Of a DNA stretch of 64,000 nt, positions 33,732-43,702 are shown one piece after another. The first letter of the stretch is position 1. Each line of letters begins with the position of its first letter. The position numbers and the translations under genes are program-made. The notes under the pieces were generated by a model. That model had not been told where the DNA came from and ran no database searches. It saw only the letters and a program-made list of their open reading frames with translations. Source of the stretch: Sphingobacterium faecale (GTDB lineage: Bacteria; Bacteroidota; Bacteroidia; Sphingobacteriales; Sphingobacteriaceae); NCBI RefSeq assembly GCF_016746095.1, contig NZ_JAERTY010000004.1:424931-488930 (forward strand), given 5' to 3'.

Positions 33732-34850
33732 TCAATCTATTTTTCTAGGATCCACTACTACGTGCTTAATTGACCGCCTGTTATAAGTATAAGTAATATG
33801 AACCATACCATCGGAAGTCTGGATAATCGCAGGATATGCATAACCATCTGGTTTAGGCTCATTTTCTAACGTCGAAATAATTTTCCAATCTATCCCATTA
33901 TCTGAAATTGCCAGATTTAAAAGATTTCGCCCTTTAGGTTGCTCTCCCTTATTAGTACTATGATTATAAATAAGAAGGTGTCTGCCATCTTTTAATGTTA
34001 CCGCATCTGTTCCCGAATTAGGGTTCGGTAAACCTGTACTCTTTAATGGAGACCAAGTTTTTCCCTCATCTTTAGACCAGCTTGTGACCAAGACTCCTTG
34101 CATAGTTCTCGCGATGATCTGAAGGTCACCATTCTTGTGGACAAGTACGCTAGGCTGAATAGCATCAAACTCCTCTCCATCGTTAATTGGTGGTACGACC
34201 GTCCAATTCTTTCCATTATCATAACTCAGTTCAAAATAAATTCGCCAATTTCTATCATTCGATGTTCCTCGACTCTCGATACTTGTTGGACTTATAATAG
34301 TACCATTAGCTAGTTGCACTGGTTTGTTTTTTATCGGTCCCAAAAGATCCCCAACTATTTTGTCGGTCCGCATTTTCACTGGTCTGGTCCACGTTCTCCC
34401 TTCATCTTCAGTAATTGTATATGCTCCCCACCAAGTGTCAACATTAGGTCCCACCTTATAAAAAAGATATGTCGGTCCATCTTTAGGTTTAAATAAAACA
34501 GGATTCCAAGAGGGGTGTTTTACTGAATCTGTTAGAAACCCATTGACAACCTCAACGGGCCAAGACCATTTACCATTTTTCAAATGAGAGACACGGATAC
34601 CTACATCCTTATTTTTTTCATGTGTGCCTGCAAAAAATGCACACATTAAGCCATCTGAAGTTTCGATAATTGTCGAAGAATGACATTGTGCGGTCGGTTT
34701 TTCATCCATATCATATATAAGTTGAGCACTTACAATTCCATTTTGACCAACGACAGATAAAGGAGGTATTTTAAAATCCTGTGAGAAACCGCCATAAAAG
34801 CCAAAACACAACAAAGATGAAGCGAGTAATTTTTTAACATTTGTTTTCAT
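33732..34850 (-). CDS. Sialidase-fold (BNR) secreted glycoside hydrolase candidate B
   Basis: 372 residues from the ATG at 34850, followed by a signal peptide ending near 'GGFSQ'; a longer frame to 34889 adds an unlikely extension. BNR_2-type features: 'CHSSTIIETSDGLMCAFFAG', 'SWNPVLF', 'ITEDEGRTWTRPV', 'SYDNGKNWTVV', 'SKDEGKTWSPL', 'GYAYPAIIQTSDGMVHITYT'. Not closely similar to neighbour A despite the shared fold. Lies directly after SusD in the operon, a usual place for the surface or periplasmic enzyme acting on the imported glycan. Confidence 0.8.
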   Translation of the reverse strand: MKTNVKKLLASSLLCFGFYGGFSQDFKIPPLSVVGQNGIVSAQLIYDMDEKPTAQCHSSTIIETSDGLMCAFFAGTHEKNKDVGIRVSHLKNGKWSWPVEVVNGFLTDSVKHPSWNPVLFKPKDGPTYLFYKVGPNVDTWWGAYTITEDEGRTWTRPVKMRTDKIVGDLLGPIKNKPVQLANGTIISPTSIESRGTSNDRNWRIYFELSYDNGKNWTVVPPINDGEEFDAIQPSVLVHKNGDLQIIARTMQGVLVTSWSKDEGKTWSPLKSTGLPNPNSGTDAVTLKDGRHLLIYNHSTNKGEQPKGRNLLNLAISDNGIDWKIISTLENEPKPDGYAYPAIIQTSDGMVHITYTYNRRSIKHVVVDPRKID

Positions 34851-34946
34851 AATTCTTTTTTTGGTACATGTTACACTCAAGATAACCAAATTTTCACGAC
34901 TTACGTTATCTGATTATCCCGTATGTTCTATTTTAATGTTTAACAA

Positions 34947-36554
34947 TTAATATCCAGTATTTTGATCCAGTTTATATCCATAATTGGCATCAATAGCCGC
35001 TTGAGGTATCGGAAAAAGGAGATGGTAGGGTTGAATAGAACTCCTAGTTTCTTCTAGGAGATTATACTTCTTAACACGATCCACTAAAACTCCCAACCTA
35101 ACTAGCACTCTTCGTCTTGGTTCCTCAACAGTTAATTCCCTTGCTCTCTCGTCAAGTAAAAAGTCAATGGTTACTTCTCCTTCGTTTATTGGGGCAATTC
35201 CTGCCCTAGATCGTAAAACATTGATATCCAAAACAGATAGATCTTTCCTCCCTGCCTTCAAATAAGCTTCTGCCCGTAACAGATAGGTCTCAGCAAGACG
35301 ATACACGATTACATCTTTAGCACTTCTGCCCGATGTAGCATTATTAGCCCAAGGCGCCCCCTCAATTTTTCTAGAGTAAGGATAAATATTTCGCATCGTA
35401 TCGTCATAAACAGTCTTCTTCTCAACCAATGTATTAAAGTATTTCGAACTTGGATTATTATAATAGAATTTTCTTCGCATATTATAAGAAGAGTTACGCA
35501 TATCATTAGGTGCTGGTTTCCAAATATCATATAAAAAATAGTTGGTTCCTCTAACTCTTCCAACACCTCTCCCCAAACTATCTACGACCAGCATCGGTTT
35601 ACCATCAGGATCCACAATTTTACTGAGAAAAGGGGCCCAATTTCTTATTTGTACGTTACCATTTAAGCTGGAACCTCCTCCATTTACCATATTTTCAAAT
35701 TGCCACACAAATATAGATTCTTGATTTCCAGAAGACCGATTAGCATTTCCATCCAAAAACAAATCTGAAAACACATCTCCCGCCTCGGTTGATTTCCCAC
35801 CAAACCGCGTAGTCATAATCTTGTACATTCCCGAACCTATAAGATCTGAGGCGCTACTTATTGCCGAAGTATTATCTCCCAATCCTAAATACACCTCTGT
35901 CAATAAATGTTGCGCTGCACCTTTTGTAATTTTACCATCCGTTTTCTCCTCTGCAATAGTTGGGAGCCACTGTATTGCGAATAAAAGATCCTCCTTAGCA
36001 AAGTTTAGAATCTCCTCCTTTGTAGCTCTTTTAAAATCATTCTTAGGTGTAGAATAAATCTCTTCGACCAATGGCACACCGCCAAAAGAATTTACTAGTA
36101 GATTATAGGTATATGCCCGAAAAAATTTGGCTACGGCAATGACTTTATTTTTTTCCTTTTCATCTGTCCAGACTGAGGTTCCATTTTTGTTAGCATACGT
36201 TATCAGTGTATTTGCACGGAGGATCATTTGTGTGTATGCCCAGTTCCACAATAAGTTCAAATTTGTATTATTCGGGGTATACGTGGTTTCGTAATTCCGT
36301 AAACCCGTATATTCCACTCCTGCATCTGCACCAATATCTGTAGACGCAAAGTTTAAAGCAAAATAAGTATTGTCTCCCATAGACATTTCTTCACGAGAAG
36401 CAACATATAAACCTGTAAGATACAGATTAAATCCATTAGGAGTAGTCAAGATCTTTTCTGCACTAAGGTTTGACAATGGATCTTCCTTTAAATAGTCTTC
36501 TTTGCATGCTACGACAAAAAATAATAGTGTTATACTAATTATTATATTTTTCAT
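34947..36554 (-). CDS. SusD/RagB-family lipoprotein (pair 2)
   Basis: 535 residues. Lipoprotein signal ending 'FFVVAC', then 'KEDYLKEDPLSNLSAEKILT' as in RagB/SusD proteins, central 'VYRLAETYLLRAEAYLKAGR' helix pair, and 'YHLLFPIPQAAIDAN' near the C-terminus. Twelve bases downstream of its SusC partner. Binds the operon's glycan at the cell surface. Confidence 0.95.
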   Translation of the reverse strand: MKNIIISITLLFFVVACKEDYLKEDPLSNLSAEKILTTPNGFNLYLTGLYVASREEMSMGDNTYFALNFASTDIGADAGVEYTGLRNYETTYTPNNTNLNLLWNWAYTQMILRANTLITYANKNGTSVWTDEKEKNKVIAVAKFFRAYTYNLLVNSFGGVPLVEEIYSTPKNDFKRATKEEILNFAKEDLLFAIQWLPTIAEEKTDGKITKGAAQHLLTEVYLGLGDNTSAISSASDLIGSGMYKIMTTRFGGKSTEAGDVFSDLFLDGNANRSSGNQESIFVWQFENMVNGGGSSLNGNVQIRNWAPFLSKIVDPDGKPMLVVDSLGRGVGRVRGTNYFLYDIWKPAPNDMRNSSYNMRRKFYYNNPSSKYFNTLVEKKTVYDDTMRNIYPYSRKIEGAPWANNATSGRSAKDVIVYRLAETYLLRAEAYLKAGRKDLSVLDINVLRSRAGIAPINEGEVTIDFLLDERARELTVEEPRRRVLVRLGVLVDRVKKYNLLEETRSSIQPYHLLFPIPQAAIDANYGYKLDQNTGY

Positions 36555-36565
36555 GACCTTATTTT

Positions 36566-39538
36566 TTAAAAGCTAAAACCTAAACCAAAACTGTAAATCT
36601 TAGGGAGGGAAAACATTTCCCCCGACTCTGTTCCCCCGATCTCCGGATCGGTTCCTGGCCAATCACTAATAGTCCATATATTTTTTAAATTACCGAATAC
36701 GCGTAAAGATTTGAGATGTAGCTTTTCGGTAACATGATTCGGAAAAGTATAGGAAAGTGCTACATCCTGTAACCGAACAAAATTCCGACTCACATACCAT
36801 CCGTGTTTCTGTGGATTATTATAAAGTAAAGAAGGTCTTTCATTAGACTTATTTTCCTCTGTCCAATATCCAGCATCCAATTGATTTAATCCTCTTCCTG
36901 GAGCATTCGGGCTGACAGCAGTATTTAACAACGGAAAATTACTTTTCCATCCTGTCATCGCATTAATCATAAAGGACAATGTAAAAGCTCCTGTAGAAAA
37001 TTCATTATTAAAACCAATTCTATATCGAGGTTGTCCTCCAGAACCTATAATCATTCTATCGCTTGCATCTATTTTACCATCTTGATTCACATCCTTCAGC
37101 TTTACGTATCCAGGCTTATATCCCGCTGGCATATCATCTCCAACTTGATAAATGCCATCTATCACATAATCATAATAAGTAGTGATAGGATGACCGATAA
37201 ACCAGTTATTACTTATATCATCATCTTCAATACCATCTTGATCTAAATCTTGACCATAAAGCTTTTTAATCTTATTGTCATTGTAAGAGAAATTAAAGCT
37301 AGAATTCCACGTAAAGTATTCCTTAGCGATATTGGACGTATTGACAATAAATTCGATTCCTCTATTCTGAACTTCACCGATATTGGTCAGAACATTTAAA
37401 TAACCATTCATAGATGGAATAGATCTTTGCACCAATAAATCGACTGTTTTAGAATTATACACATCGACTGATCCAGAAATTCTATTTGAAAAAACGCTAT
37501 AATCGACACCAATATTAGTTGTAAATGTAGTTTCCCATTTTAGATTATCATTTCCCATATTACTGGGATATGCACCGTTAGCTACAGCTCCGCCATTTCC
37601 GAAAACATATTGCGTAATTTTAGATAAACTTAAAGATTGATAAGGGTCTATCCCTTGATTTCCTACAGAACCATATGAAGCTCGTATTTTCAGAGAATTA
37701 AACAGATCCTTCCCTTGCATAAACTCTTCATTGCTGATATTCCATGCCAATGCTACTGACGGAAACAACGCATACTTATTGTTAGCAGCAAATACGCTAC
37801 TACCATCCCTCCTAGTGGTTAAAGTCAGTAAATATTTGTTATTATAATCATAATTCAAGCGGATCATAGAGGATACCCCCTTAATTTGATAGGCAGATGA
37901 TAAATTAGATAATGTGCTTCCTAAACTTAAATCATTATATCCCAAGGCATCTGAGCTAAGCTGATCAGCTTTGGCTTCCGTTCTCTCGAAATCCTGAAAA
38001 TTCTTCCCAAATAACAAAGTTACATCAAAACCATGCCTGTCGATCCTCTTATTATATTTCAAAATGTTCTCCCAAACCCAATCAAATGAATTTTGATTTA
38101 TCTTAGTTGCATTGGTGGTGTTATTAGTGAGATACTGATCCTGTCTCATAAAACTGTAATTGTGATTCCATCTGATATTGGGAGAATAATTCATTCTAAA
38201 ACTTAACCCATCAACGAATGGCAAATCCCAATTTGCGTAAAAATTACTCAATAAGTTATTATATTTCTCATCATTGTCTGTCATACGAGAGCTATAGATA
38301 GCATTTGAAGAAACCTGATCCTCTTCGACTATATATTTAGTAGGATCACCATTTGGATGGTACCAAGTACCATAAGGACTACTAGTATATAAACTGGCCA
38401 TCGAAGCGTTTACACCTGATAAATCCCTCTGTACAAAACTAGAAGTAAACCCCACTTTAAGACTACTTAGTATCTCAGTCTCTAAATTCGCCCGAAAATT
38501 ATATCGTTTAAAATTGTCATTTAATAATAAACCATTTTCTCTAGATATAGCATTCGAAATATAATAATTTGATTTTTCACTTCTACCAGCGATATTGATA
38601 TCGTAGCTTAATAGGCCTGCGTCTTGAGAAACCATTTTATAAGGATCTGTAACGACTCCATTTTTATAATTCTCTGCCTCTGAGGTATTGAGATAGGATA
38701 TAATCTTACTAGGATCTGCTTCTAGACCAGATTGCTTCCGAAAATCCAATTTACTTTGTAAATAGCGTTCCGGACTAAACAGATTCAACTTCTTACCAAA
38801 TTCGTAGATAGCGGCATTCATATTAGCTGAAATCGTTACCCCTTCTTCTTTTGCCCTCTTTGATGTTAATAAAATCACACCATTGGCAGCTTTAGAACCA
38901 TAAATCGCTGTTGCACTTGCATCCTTCAAAATATCCATGGATAAGATATCATTCGGATTTATATCACCCATGTTACCTCCAAAGATGATACCATCTAACA
39001 CTATCAACGGGGAGTTATTAGCACTTAAAGAACGGGGGCCGCGTATTAATATTGAAGGATCCTGGCCTGGTCTGCCGTTATCTAATATCTGTACTCCCGC
39101 CACCCTACCTCTGAGTGCTTGTGCCACATTTACCGTAGGTTTATCCTGTAAACTACCCATATCCACACTACTAAGACTGCCAGTAACCTTACTTTTTGTC
39201 TGAGTACCATATCCAACCACCACTACCTCTTCCATCTCTTCTTGATTAGGAATTAGCTCCACCACATAAGTAGAAGCTGAGGTAAGTTCTAGCCTGAATT
39301 TGTTGTACCCGACAAACCTAAACTCTAAATACGTATCACTGGAGTTTCTATGGATTGAAAAATCCCCCTCACCTCCCGTAACGCCCCTATTTTCGCCATT
39401 TGAAATAATAGTAACACCTGAAATTGAAAGGCCACTCTGCGCATCCTTTACAATACCTGTAATCTTGTGTTGAGCGTAGGTAAAAACACTTATAAAACAT
39501 AATAAGCAGGTAATCCAAATTTTCTCTTTATTCTTCAT
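36566..39538 (-). CDS. SusC/RagA-family TonB-linked outer-membrane transporter (pair 2)
   Basis: 990 residues. Signal peptide, CarboxypepD_reg-like domain ('HKITGIVKDAQSGLSISGVT'), 'EEVVVVGYGTQTKSKVTGS', plug signature ('VAQALRGRVAGVQILDNGRP', 'DASATAIYGSKAANGVILLT'), and a barrel ending 'SFGLGFSF' with terminal phenylalanine. Fifth gene of the operon, 27 bp after the aldolase gene. Imports the oligosaccharide captured by its SusD. Confidence 0.95.
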   Translation of the reverse strand: MKNKEKIWITCLLCFISVFTYAQHKITGIVKDAQSGLSISGVTIISNGENRGVTGGEGDFSIHRNSSDTYLEFRFVGYNKFRLELTSASTYVVELIPNQEEMEEVVVVGYGTQTKSKVTGSLSSVDMGSLQDKPTVNVAQALRGRVAGVQILDNGRPGQDPSILIRGPRSLSANNSPLIVLDGIIFGGNMGDINPNDILSMDILKDASATAIYGSKAANGVILLTSKRAKEEGVTISANMNAAIYEFGKKLNLFSPERYLQSKLDFRKQSGLEADPSKIISYLNTSEAENYKNGVVTDPYKMVSQDAGLLSYDINIAGRSEKSNYYISNAISRENGLLLNDNFKRYNFRANLETEILSSLKVGFTSSFVQRDLSGVNASMASLYTSSPYGTWYHPNGDPTKYIVEEDQVSSNAIYSSRMTDNDEKYNNLLSNFYANWDLPFVDGLSFRMNYSPNIRWNHNYSFMRQDQYLTNNTTNATKINQNSFDWVWENILKYNKRIDRHGFDVTLLFGKNFQDFERTEAKADQLSSDALGYNDLSLGSTLSNLSSAYQIKGVSSMIRLNYDYNNKYLLTLTTRRDGSSVFAANNKYALFPSVALAWNISNEEFMQGKDLFNSLKIRASYGSVGNQGIDPYQSLSLSKITQYVFGNGGAVANGAYPSNMGNDNLKWETTFTTNIGVDYSVFSNRISGSVDVYNSKTVDLLVQRSIPSMNGYLNVLTNIGEVQNRGIEFIVNTSNIAKEYFTWNSSFNFSYNDNKIKKLYGQDLDQDGIEDDDISNNWFIGHPITTYYDYVIDGIYQVGDDMPAGYKPGYVKLKDVNQDGKIDASDRMIIGSGGQPRYRIGFNNEFSTGAFTLSFMINAMTGWKSNFPLLNTAVSPNAPGRGLNQLDAGYWTEENKSNERPSLLYNNPQKHGWYVSRNFVRLQDVALSYTFPNHVTEKLHLKSLRVFGNLKNIWTISDWPGTDPEIGGTESGEMFSLPKIYSFGLGFSF

Positions 39539-39565
39539 AAGATTTTCGTTTATAATTGCTAAATA

Positions 39566-40483
39566 TTAAACTATTCCTAGGTTCTCATAATCTACTTTAA
39601 GTCTGACCAATCTAATTTTAGTATCCTCATCCAATTCTTCAATATCCGTCCGCCTACAGACTGTGCTCACCTTCATTCCAGCCAATTGCAAATAATATTT
39701 AGCAGATTTAGGATAAGCATAATGCATGACATTCATATTATCAATTAGGAACTCTTGCACTTTTTCTACATTATCTTCTTGACTCGGATTACTATAATTA
39801 TTACACAGCCAAACAATCAGTTCCGGAAAATAATTTCCCTGAATACACGATAGACCTGCTGATCCCGCTTCCAGCGTGGCTACTGCGTGTTCCATATAAG
39901 CATCATACAGACCAAAATCACTGAAGTCAGCAGTAGCTGCTATTTTTGCTGTGACATGAGCAATATCGAGTGACGTATCCTTATAATAGGTGATACGTCC
40001 AGTCTTCACCAGTTCTCCTAGAAACTCTGGATCGATTAGACGCTTATAAGGCACTGGACATTCGTAGAATCCCAAAGGCACACCATCTGTTAAAGCCAAT
40101 AATTTTTCGACATTAGATCTAAATGACGCTTCATCATCCCTCTCCTCCGCCATCAGGCTTGTGATCACAATAACAGCATCGATACCCGTTGCATAGATTT
40201 CTTTTACAAAAGCAGCTTGTTCTTCAACAGTCTCTGAAAAAGTACCCGTCGCTACCACCGGCACCCTTCTGGCGACCTTTTTGACGATAAATGAAACCGA
40301 CTCCAGCATTTCCTGCTTTGACAGTTCAAACATCTCGCTAGAGAGACAGTTGGCAAACAGCCCCTCTGCTCCCGCTTCTAAATAGAATTCAACTAAGTTT
40401 TCCAAGGCCACGTAATCTATACTTTTGTCTTCACAAAAGGGCATAAGCATCACGGGAATAAACTTTTTATTATTCCTATTCAT
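39566..40483 (-). CDS. DHDPS/NAL-family aldolase (candidate 3-deoxy-ulosonate aldolase)
   Basis: 305 residues, a class I TIM-barrel aldolase. The Schiff-base lysine is in 'YYKDTS' (K168) and the catalytic tyrosine in 'GFYECPVPY' (Y140). The GTTGE/GSTGE substrate-carboxylate loop of DHDPS/NAL is changed to 'NCLSSE' (45-50), so neither lysine biosynthesis nor ordinary sialic-acid cleavage is likely. Family members reversibly split 2-keto-3-deoxy acids to pyruvate and an aldehyde. With an arabinose/fucose-type isomerase and a ribulokinase in the same operon, cleavage of Kdo to pyruvate and D-arabinose (the EC 4.1.2.23 reaction) is the simplest hypothesis. Confidence 0.8.
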   Translation of the reverse strand: MNRNNKKFIPVMLMPFCEDKSIDYVALENLVEFYLEAGAEGLFANCLSSEMFELSKQEMLESVSFIVKKVARRVPVVATGTFSETVEEQAAFVKEIYATGIDAVIVITSLMAEERDDEASFRSNVEKLLALTDGVPLGFYECPVPYKRLIDPEFLGELVKTGRITYYKDTSLDIAHVTAKIAATADFSDFGLYDAYMEHAVATLEAGSAGLSCIQGNYFPELIVWLCNNYSNPSQEDNVEKVQEFLIDNMNVMHYAYPKSAKYYLQLAGMKVSTVCRRTDIEELDEDTKIRLVRLKVDYENLGIV

Positions 40484-40506
40484 AGTATTTTATATGTTTT
40501 ATTACT

Positions 40507-42057
40507 TTATTTGATTCTTAATTTGCGGCTTATGTTACCGACTAGAAATATGGTTAATGTACCGACTACTATTATCATGTTGGCATGTAAAGGATTCCGT
40601 AGATAGGCCATGTTCTCCGGAATGAGGTATGAAAACGTCATCCAAAGAATGACACATATACCTACGATCGTGCCGATAACCGCATCCGTGTTATTTGCTT
40701 TTTTACTAATCAGTCCAAGTAAGAAAAGGCCCAACATTCCTCCGGCAAAAATCCCAGACAATGTCCACCATACATCCAATAGACTTTTTATACCGATCAT
40801 AGCAATACCACATATCATACCGATCAATCCTACAATCACGGTAGCGATATACAGCACTTGTAAGTTATTCTTATCCGAAGAATTTTTATTGAAATATCTT
40901 TTATAGATATCCTCTGTAAATACAGTAGCTGAAGCATTCATTCCTGAGCTAATGGTACTCATTGCGGCCGACAGTATGGCCGATACAATAAGTCCAAGCA
41001 GTCCGGTAGGAATCATATACACCATAAAATGAGGCATGATCTTATCTCCATAATCCGAAGGCTTTAATGTAGATGCCAGTTTAATGACTTGAGGATTTTC
41101 GAGTGCTAATCCCAACTGCTCAGAAGCAGCCTGTAACTTTATCGTATCTAACAAAGCAGGATTCTGGAGATAATAGGTGTAAAGACAGGTTCCAATTATA
41201 AAAAACAATAGAGACACAGGCACATAAATCCATACACAGAGCCATACCGATTTATTGGCTTCTTTAGGGTTAGATGCTGTATGGTAGCGCTGAACATAAT
41301 TCTGATCCATTCCAAAGTTATTCAGATTGATAAAGAATCCATATAATAGCACAACCCAGAAAGACGAACTGACGAAATCAAAATCTAGTGTACCTAGACT
41401 AAATTTATTTTCCGCCATTCCAACCTGGATAATATCTTTAAAGCCTCCTGGCACCTCCCTTACCACTAGGTAAATTATAATCAGTGCTCCGAGCGTTTTT
41501 AATATCCCCTGAACAACCTCCGTCCATATTACAGCTTCTATTCCGCCCATGACGGTATATATGACGATACATATGCCAGTTACGACCATGATTACTACCA
41601 TACTATAACCAGTCAGTGCTTGTAGAGTCAGAGATATACCAAAGAAAATTGAGCCGATACGTGCCAGCTGTGTCAATAAAAAACAGACTACCGCATAGGT
41701 CCGCGCCCAAGTCCCAAATCTCTTTTCCAGATTAGTATAGGCGGACACTTCACCTGTACCTCTGTAGAACGGAACAAAGTATTTCGTCGCAAGCCAAGCA
41801 GCCAAAGGCATCGAAAGACTAAAAGCAAACGCATTCCAATTACCGCCAAAAGCCTTTCCTGGTACTCCCAAAAAAGTATTAGAGCTTAAAAAAGTTGCAT
41901 AAATTGATATGCCGATAGCCCATCCAGGTATTCGCCCCGCAGCTCTTGTAAACTCATCAGCCGACTTATTTCTTCGCGAGAAATAAACCCCTACAAGTAC
42001 CATAGCGACAAGATAAACCAGGATTATGGAAATATCTAGTATAGGGAGATTCTTCAT
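40507..42057 (-). CDS. Sodium:solute symporter (SSS family)
   Basis: 516 residues with about 13 membrane helices. SSS features include 'DEFTRAAGRIPGWAIGISIY', 'LSSNTFLGVPGKAFGG', 'YTVMGGIEAVIWTEVVQGIL' and 'LSAAMSTISSGMNASATVFT' (the Na+-site serine/threonine region). It imports an organic solute with sodium across the inner membrane; SSS members include sialic-acid and sugar carriers. Its start overlaps the kinase gene end by 4 bp, and the aldolase follows 23 bp later, so it likely carries the aldolase's substrate. Confidence 0.9.
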   Translation of the reverse strand: MKNLPILDISIILVYLVAMVLVGVYFSRRNKSADEFTRAAGRIPGWAIGISIYATFLSSNTFLGVPGKAFGGNWNAFAFSLSMPLAAWLATKYFVPFYRGTGEVSAYTNLEKRFGTWARTYAVVCFLLTQLARIGSIFFGISLTLQALTGYSMVVIMVVTGICIVIYTVMGGIEAVIWTEVVQGILKTLGALIIIYLVVREVPGGFKDIIQVGMAENKFSLGTLDFDFVSSSFWVVLLYGFFINLNNFGMDQNYVQRYHTASNPKEANKSVWLCVWIYVPVSLLFFIIGTCLYTYYLQNPALLDTIKLQAASEQLGLALENPQVIKLASTLKPSDYGDKIMPHFMVYMIPTGLLGLIVSAILSAAMSTISSGMNASATVFTEDIYKRYFNKNSSDKNNLQVLYIATVIVGLIGMICGIAMIGIKSLLDVWWTLSGIFAGGMLGLFLLGLISKKANNTDAVIGTIVGICVILWMTFSYLIPENMAYLRNPLHANMIIVVGTLTIFLVGNISRKLRIK

Positions 42058-43691
42058 AGTTTTAATTGTGTTAGTTCTTTATAACCCTGATATAACTTTT
42101 CATACGTTGCCAAGCGGTCAGGATTACAATAATATGTTTTTGAAACCCTCGCCGCAAGTTTTATTTTCGCCTGATTTATATCTTCATAGATCCCCGAGGC
42201 CAACGTAGCAAAGATCACAGATCCTAGTGCACAGGTCTGATCACTATCTACCACTTGTACCTCGCAGCCGAGTACATCGGCCAATACCTGTACTACATAC
42301 GGCGCTTTGTTGGGTATGCCACCTGTAGCGATTACCGTTTTTATAGGAATATTATAAGATCTGAACCGATCGATGATAGCCTTGGACCCAAAGGCCGTTC
42401 CCTCAACCAATGCTTTAAAGATATGCCCGGCCTGTGTAGCGAGTGTAAAACCACTAGCCATTCCAGTCTTCGTAAAGTCGGCGTCGGGGGTTCGCCTTCC
42501 GTTATGATAATCCGTAAATAGCATATCTTCTTCCGTCAATGGAATAGCTTCCGCAGCTTTAGTAATATAGTCAAAGAAACCATCTTCCAATGTTAGACGT
42601 TGCTGATCTGACAGATCCAGTCCTTCCATTTCCAGCACCGGTTTAAGCACCATCTTCTTAAACCAATTATAGATATCGCCAAATGCAGACTGTCCAGCTT
42701 CGAAGCCGATCATCCCAGGATCAATAGATCCTTCCACCTGTCCACAGATACCTTCGACCAAAGGTGGGTTGCTCTCCATCGGAACGACCAGCATATCACA
42801 GGTCGATGTACCTATTACCTTAATCAAAGTATATGCCTCACTCCCAGCACCGACCGCACCATGATGTGCATCAATAGCCCCCACTGTAATCAACGTATCC
42901 TCATCAAATCCATAGCGATCTACAAAATCTGAGCTAATCTTACCGAACACCTGATCCGATGTATACGTATCCGTATAAAACCGATTGATCAAATTATAGA
43001 AAGAAGAATCCAGCGAACAGAGAAACTCTGCCGACGGTAGGCCACCATGCGATTCATTCCACATTGCCTTATGTCCAGCCGCACACCGGTTACGCTTTAT
43101 TTGCGATGGTATAGTTGTACCAGAAAGATAAGTTGGAATCCAATCCGATTGCTCTACCCAAGTAAATGCGCTACTCTTAACTTTCCCATCGGTACGGTTG
43201 ATATGTAAAACTTTGGACCAGAACCACTCCGATGAGTATATACCTCCGCTAAAAAGCGTATAGTCTATAGACCATCTCTTGGCTAACCTATTTATTTCAT
43301 CTGCTTCTTTGATGGCTGTATGGTCTTTCCATAGGACAAACATCGCATTAGGATTGTCCTCAAATCCATTGCATAGGGCAAGCGGACGGCACTCGGCGTC
43401 AATAGCTACGGGAGTAGACCCCGTAGTATTTGTCCCGATGGCCTTTATTTGCTTGATAACTTCGGGAGGTACTCCATCTAGCAATTCACCGAATACGCGA
43501 TCAATAGACTCCATATAGTCTAAGGGATGCTGTCTGTACTGATCATTTACGACATCACAGTACATTCCTCTTTGCCAACGCTCAAAGTAGGCCACCGAAG
43601 TAGCGACTACTGTTCCAGTAACTGCATTAACCAATAGCCCCCGTACAGAATCTGTCCCAAAATCCATCCCTATGACCAACTTCTCTTCCAT
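42054..43691 (-). CDS. araB: Ribulokinase (FGGY family, AraB-like)
   Basis: 545 residues from the ATG at 43691 ('MEEKLVIGMDFGTDSVRGLL'); a frame to 43718 would overlap the isomerase gene. It follows E. coli AraB closely by eye: 'YCDVVNDQYRQHPLDY', 'ENPNAMFVLWKDHTA', 'GGIYSSEWFWSKVLH', 'RCAAGHKAMWNES', 'VGAIDAHHGAVGAG', 'KVIGTSTCDM', 'EAGQSAFGDIYNWF', 'VEGTAFGSKAII', 'ATGGIPNKAPYVVQVLADVL'. AraB phosphorylates both L- and D-ribulose. No araA or araD is near, which fits use on D-ribulose made by the adjacent isomerase, giving D-ribulose-5-phosphate without an epimerase. Confidence 0.9.
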   Translation of the reverse strand: MEEKLVIGMDFGTDSVRGLLVNAVTGTVVATSVAYFERWQRGMYCDVVNDQYRQHPLDYMESIDRVFGELLDGVPPEVIKQIKAIGTNTTGSTPVAIDAECRPLALCNGFEDNPNAMFVLWKDHTAIKEADEINRLAKRWSIDYTLFSGGIYSSEWFWSKVLHINRTDGKVKSSAFTWVEQSDWIPTYLSGTTIPSQIKRNRCAAGHKAMWNESHGGLPSAEFLCSLDSSFYNLINRFYTDTYTSDQVFGKISSDFVDRYGFDEDTLITVGAIDAHHGAVGAGSEAYTLIKVIGTSTCDMLVVPMESNPPLVEGICGQVEGSIDPGMIGFEAGQSAFGDIYNWFKKMVLKPVLEMEGLDLSDQQRLTLEDGFFDYITKAAEAIPLTEEDMLFTDYHNGRRTPDADFTKTGMASGFTLATQAGHIFKALVEGTAFGSKAIIDRFRSYNIPIKTVIATGGIPNKAPYVVQVLADVLGCEVQVVDSDQTCALGSVIFATLASGIYEDINQAKIKLAARVSKTYYCNPDRLATYEKLYQGYKELTQLKL

Positions 43692-43702
43692 AACAGTCCT
43701 TC

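Noticed and set aside
39566..40483. Housekeeping dihydrodipicolinate synthase (dapA)
   Set aside because: The GTTGE loop is changed and the gene sits in a catabolic operon with a Na+ symporter, kinase and isomerase.
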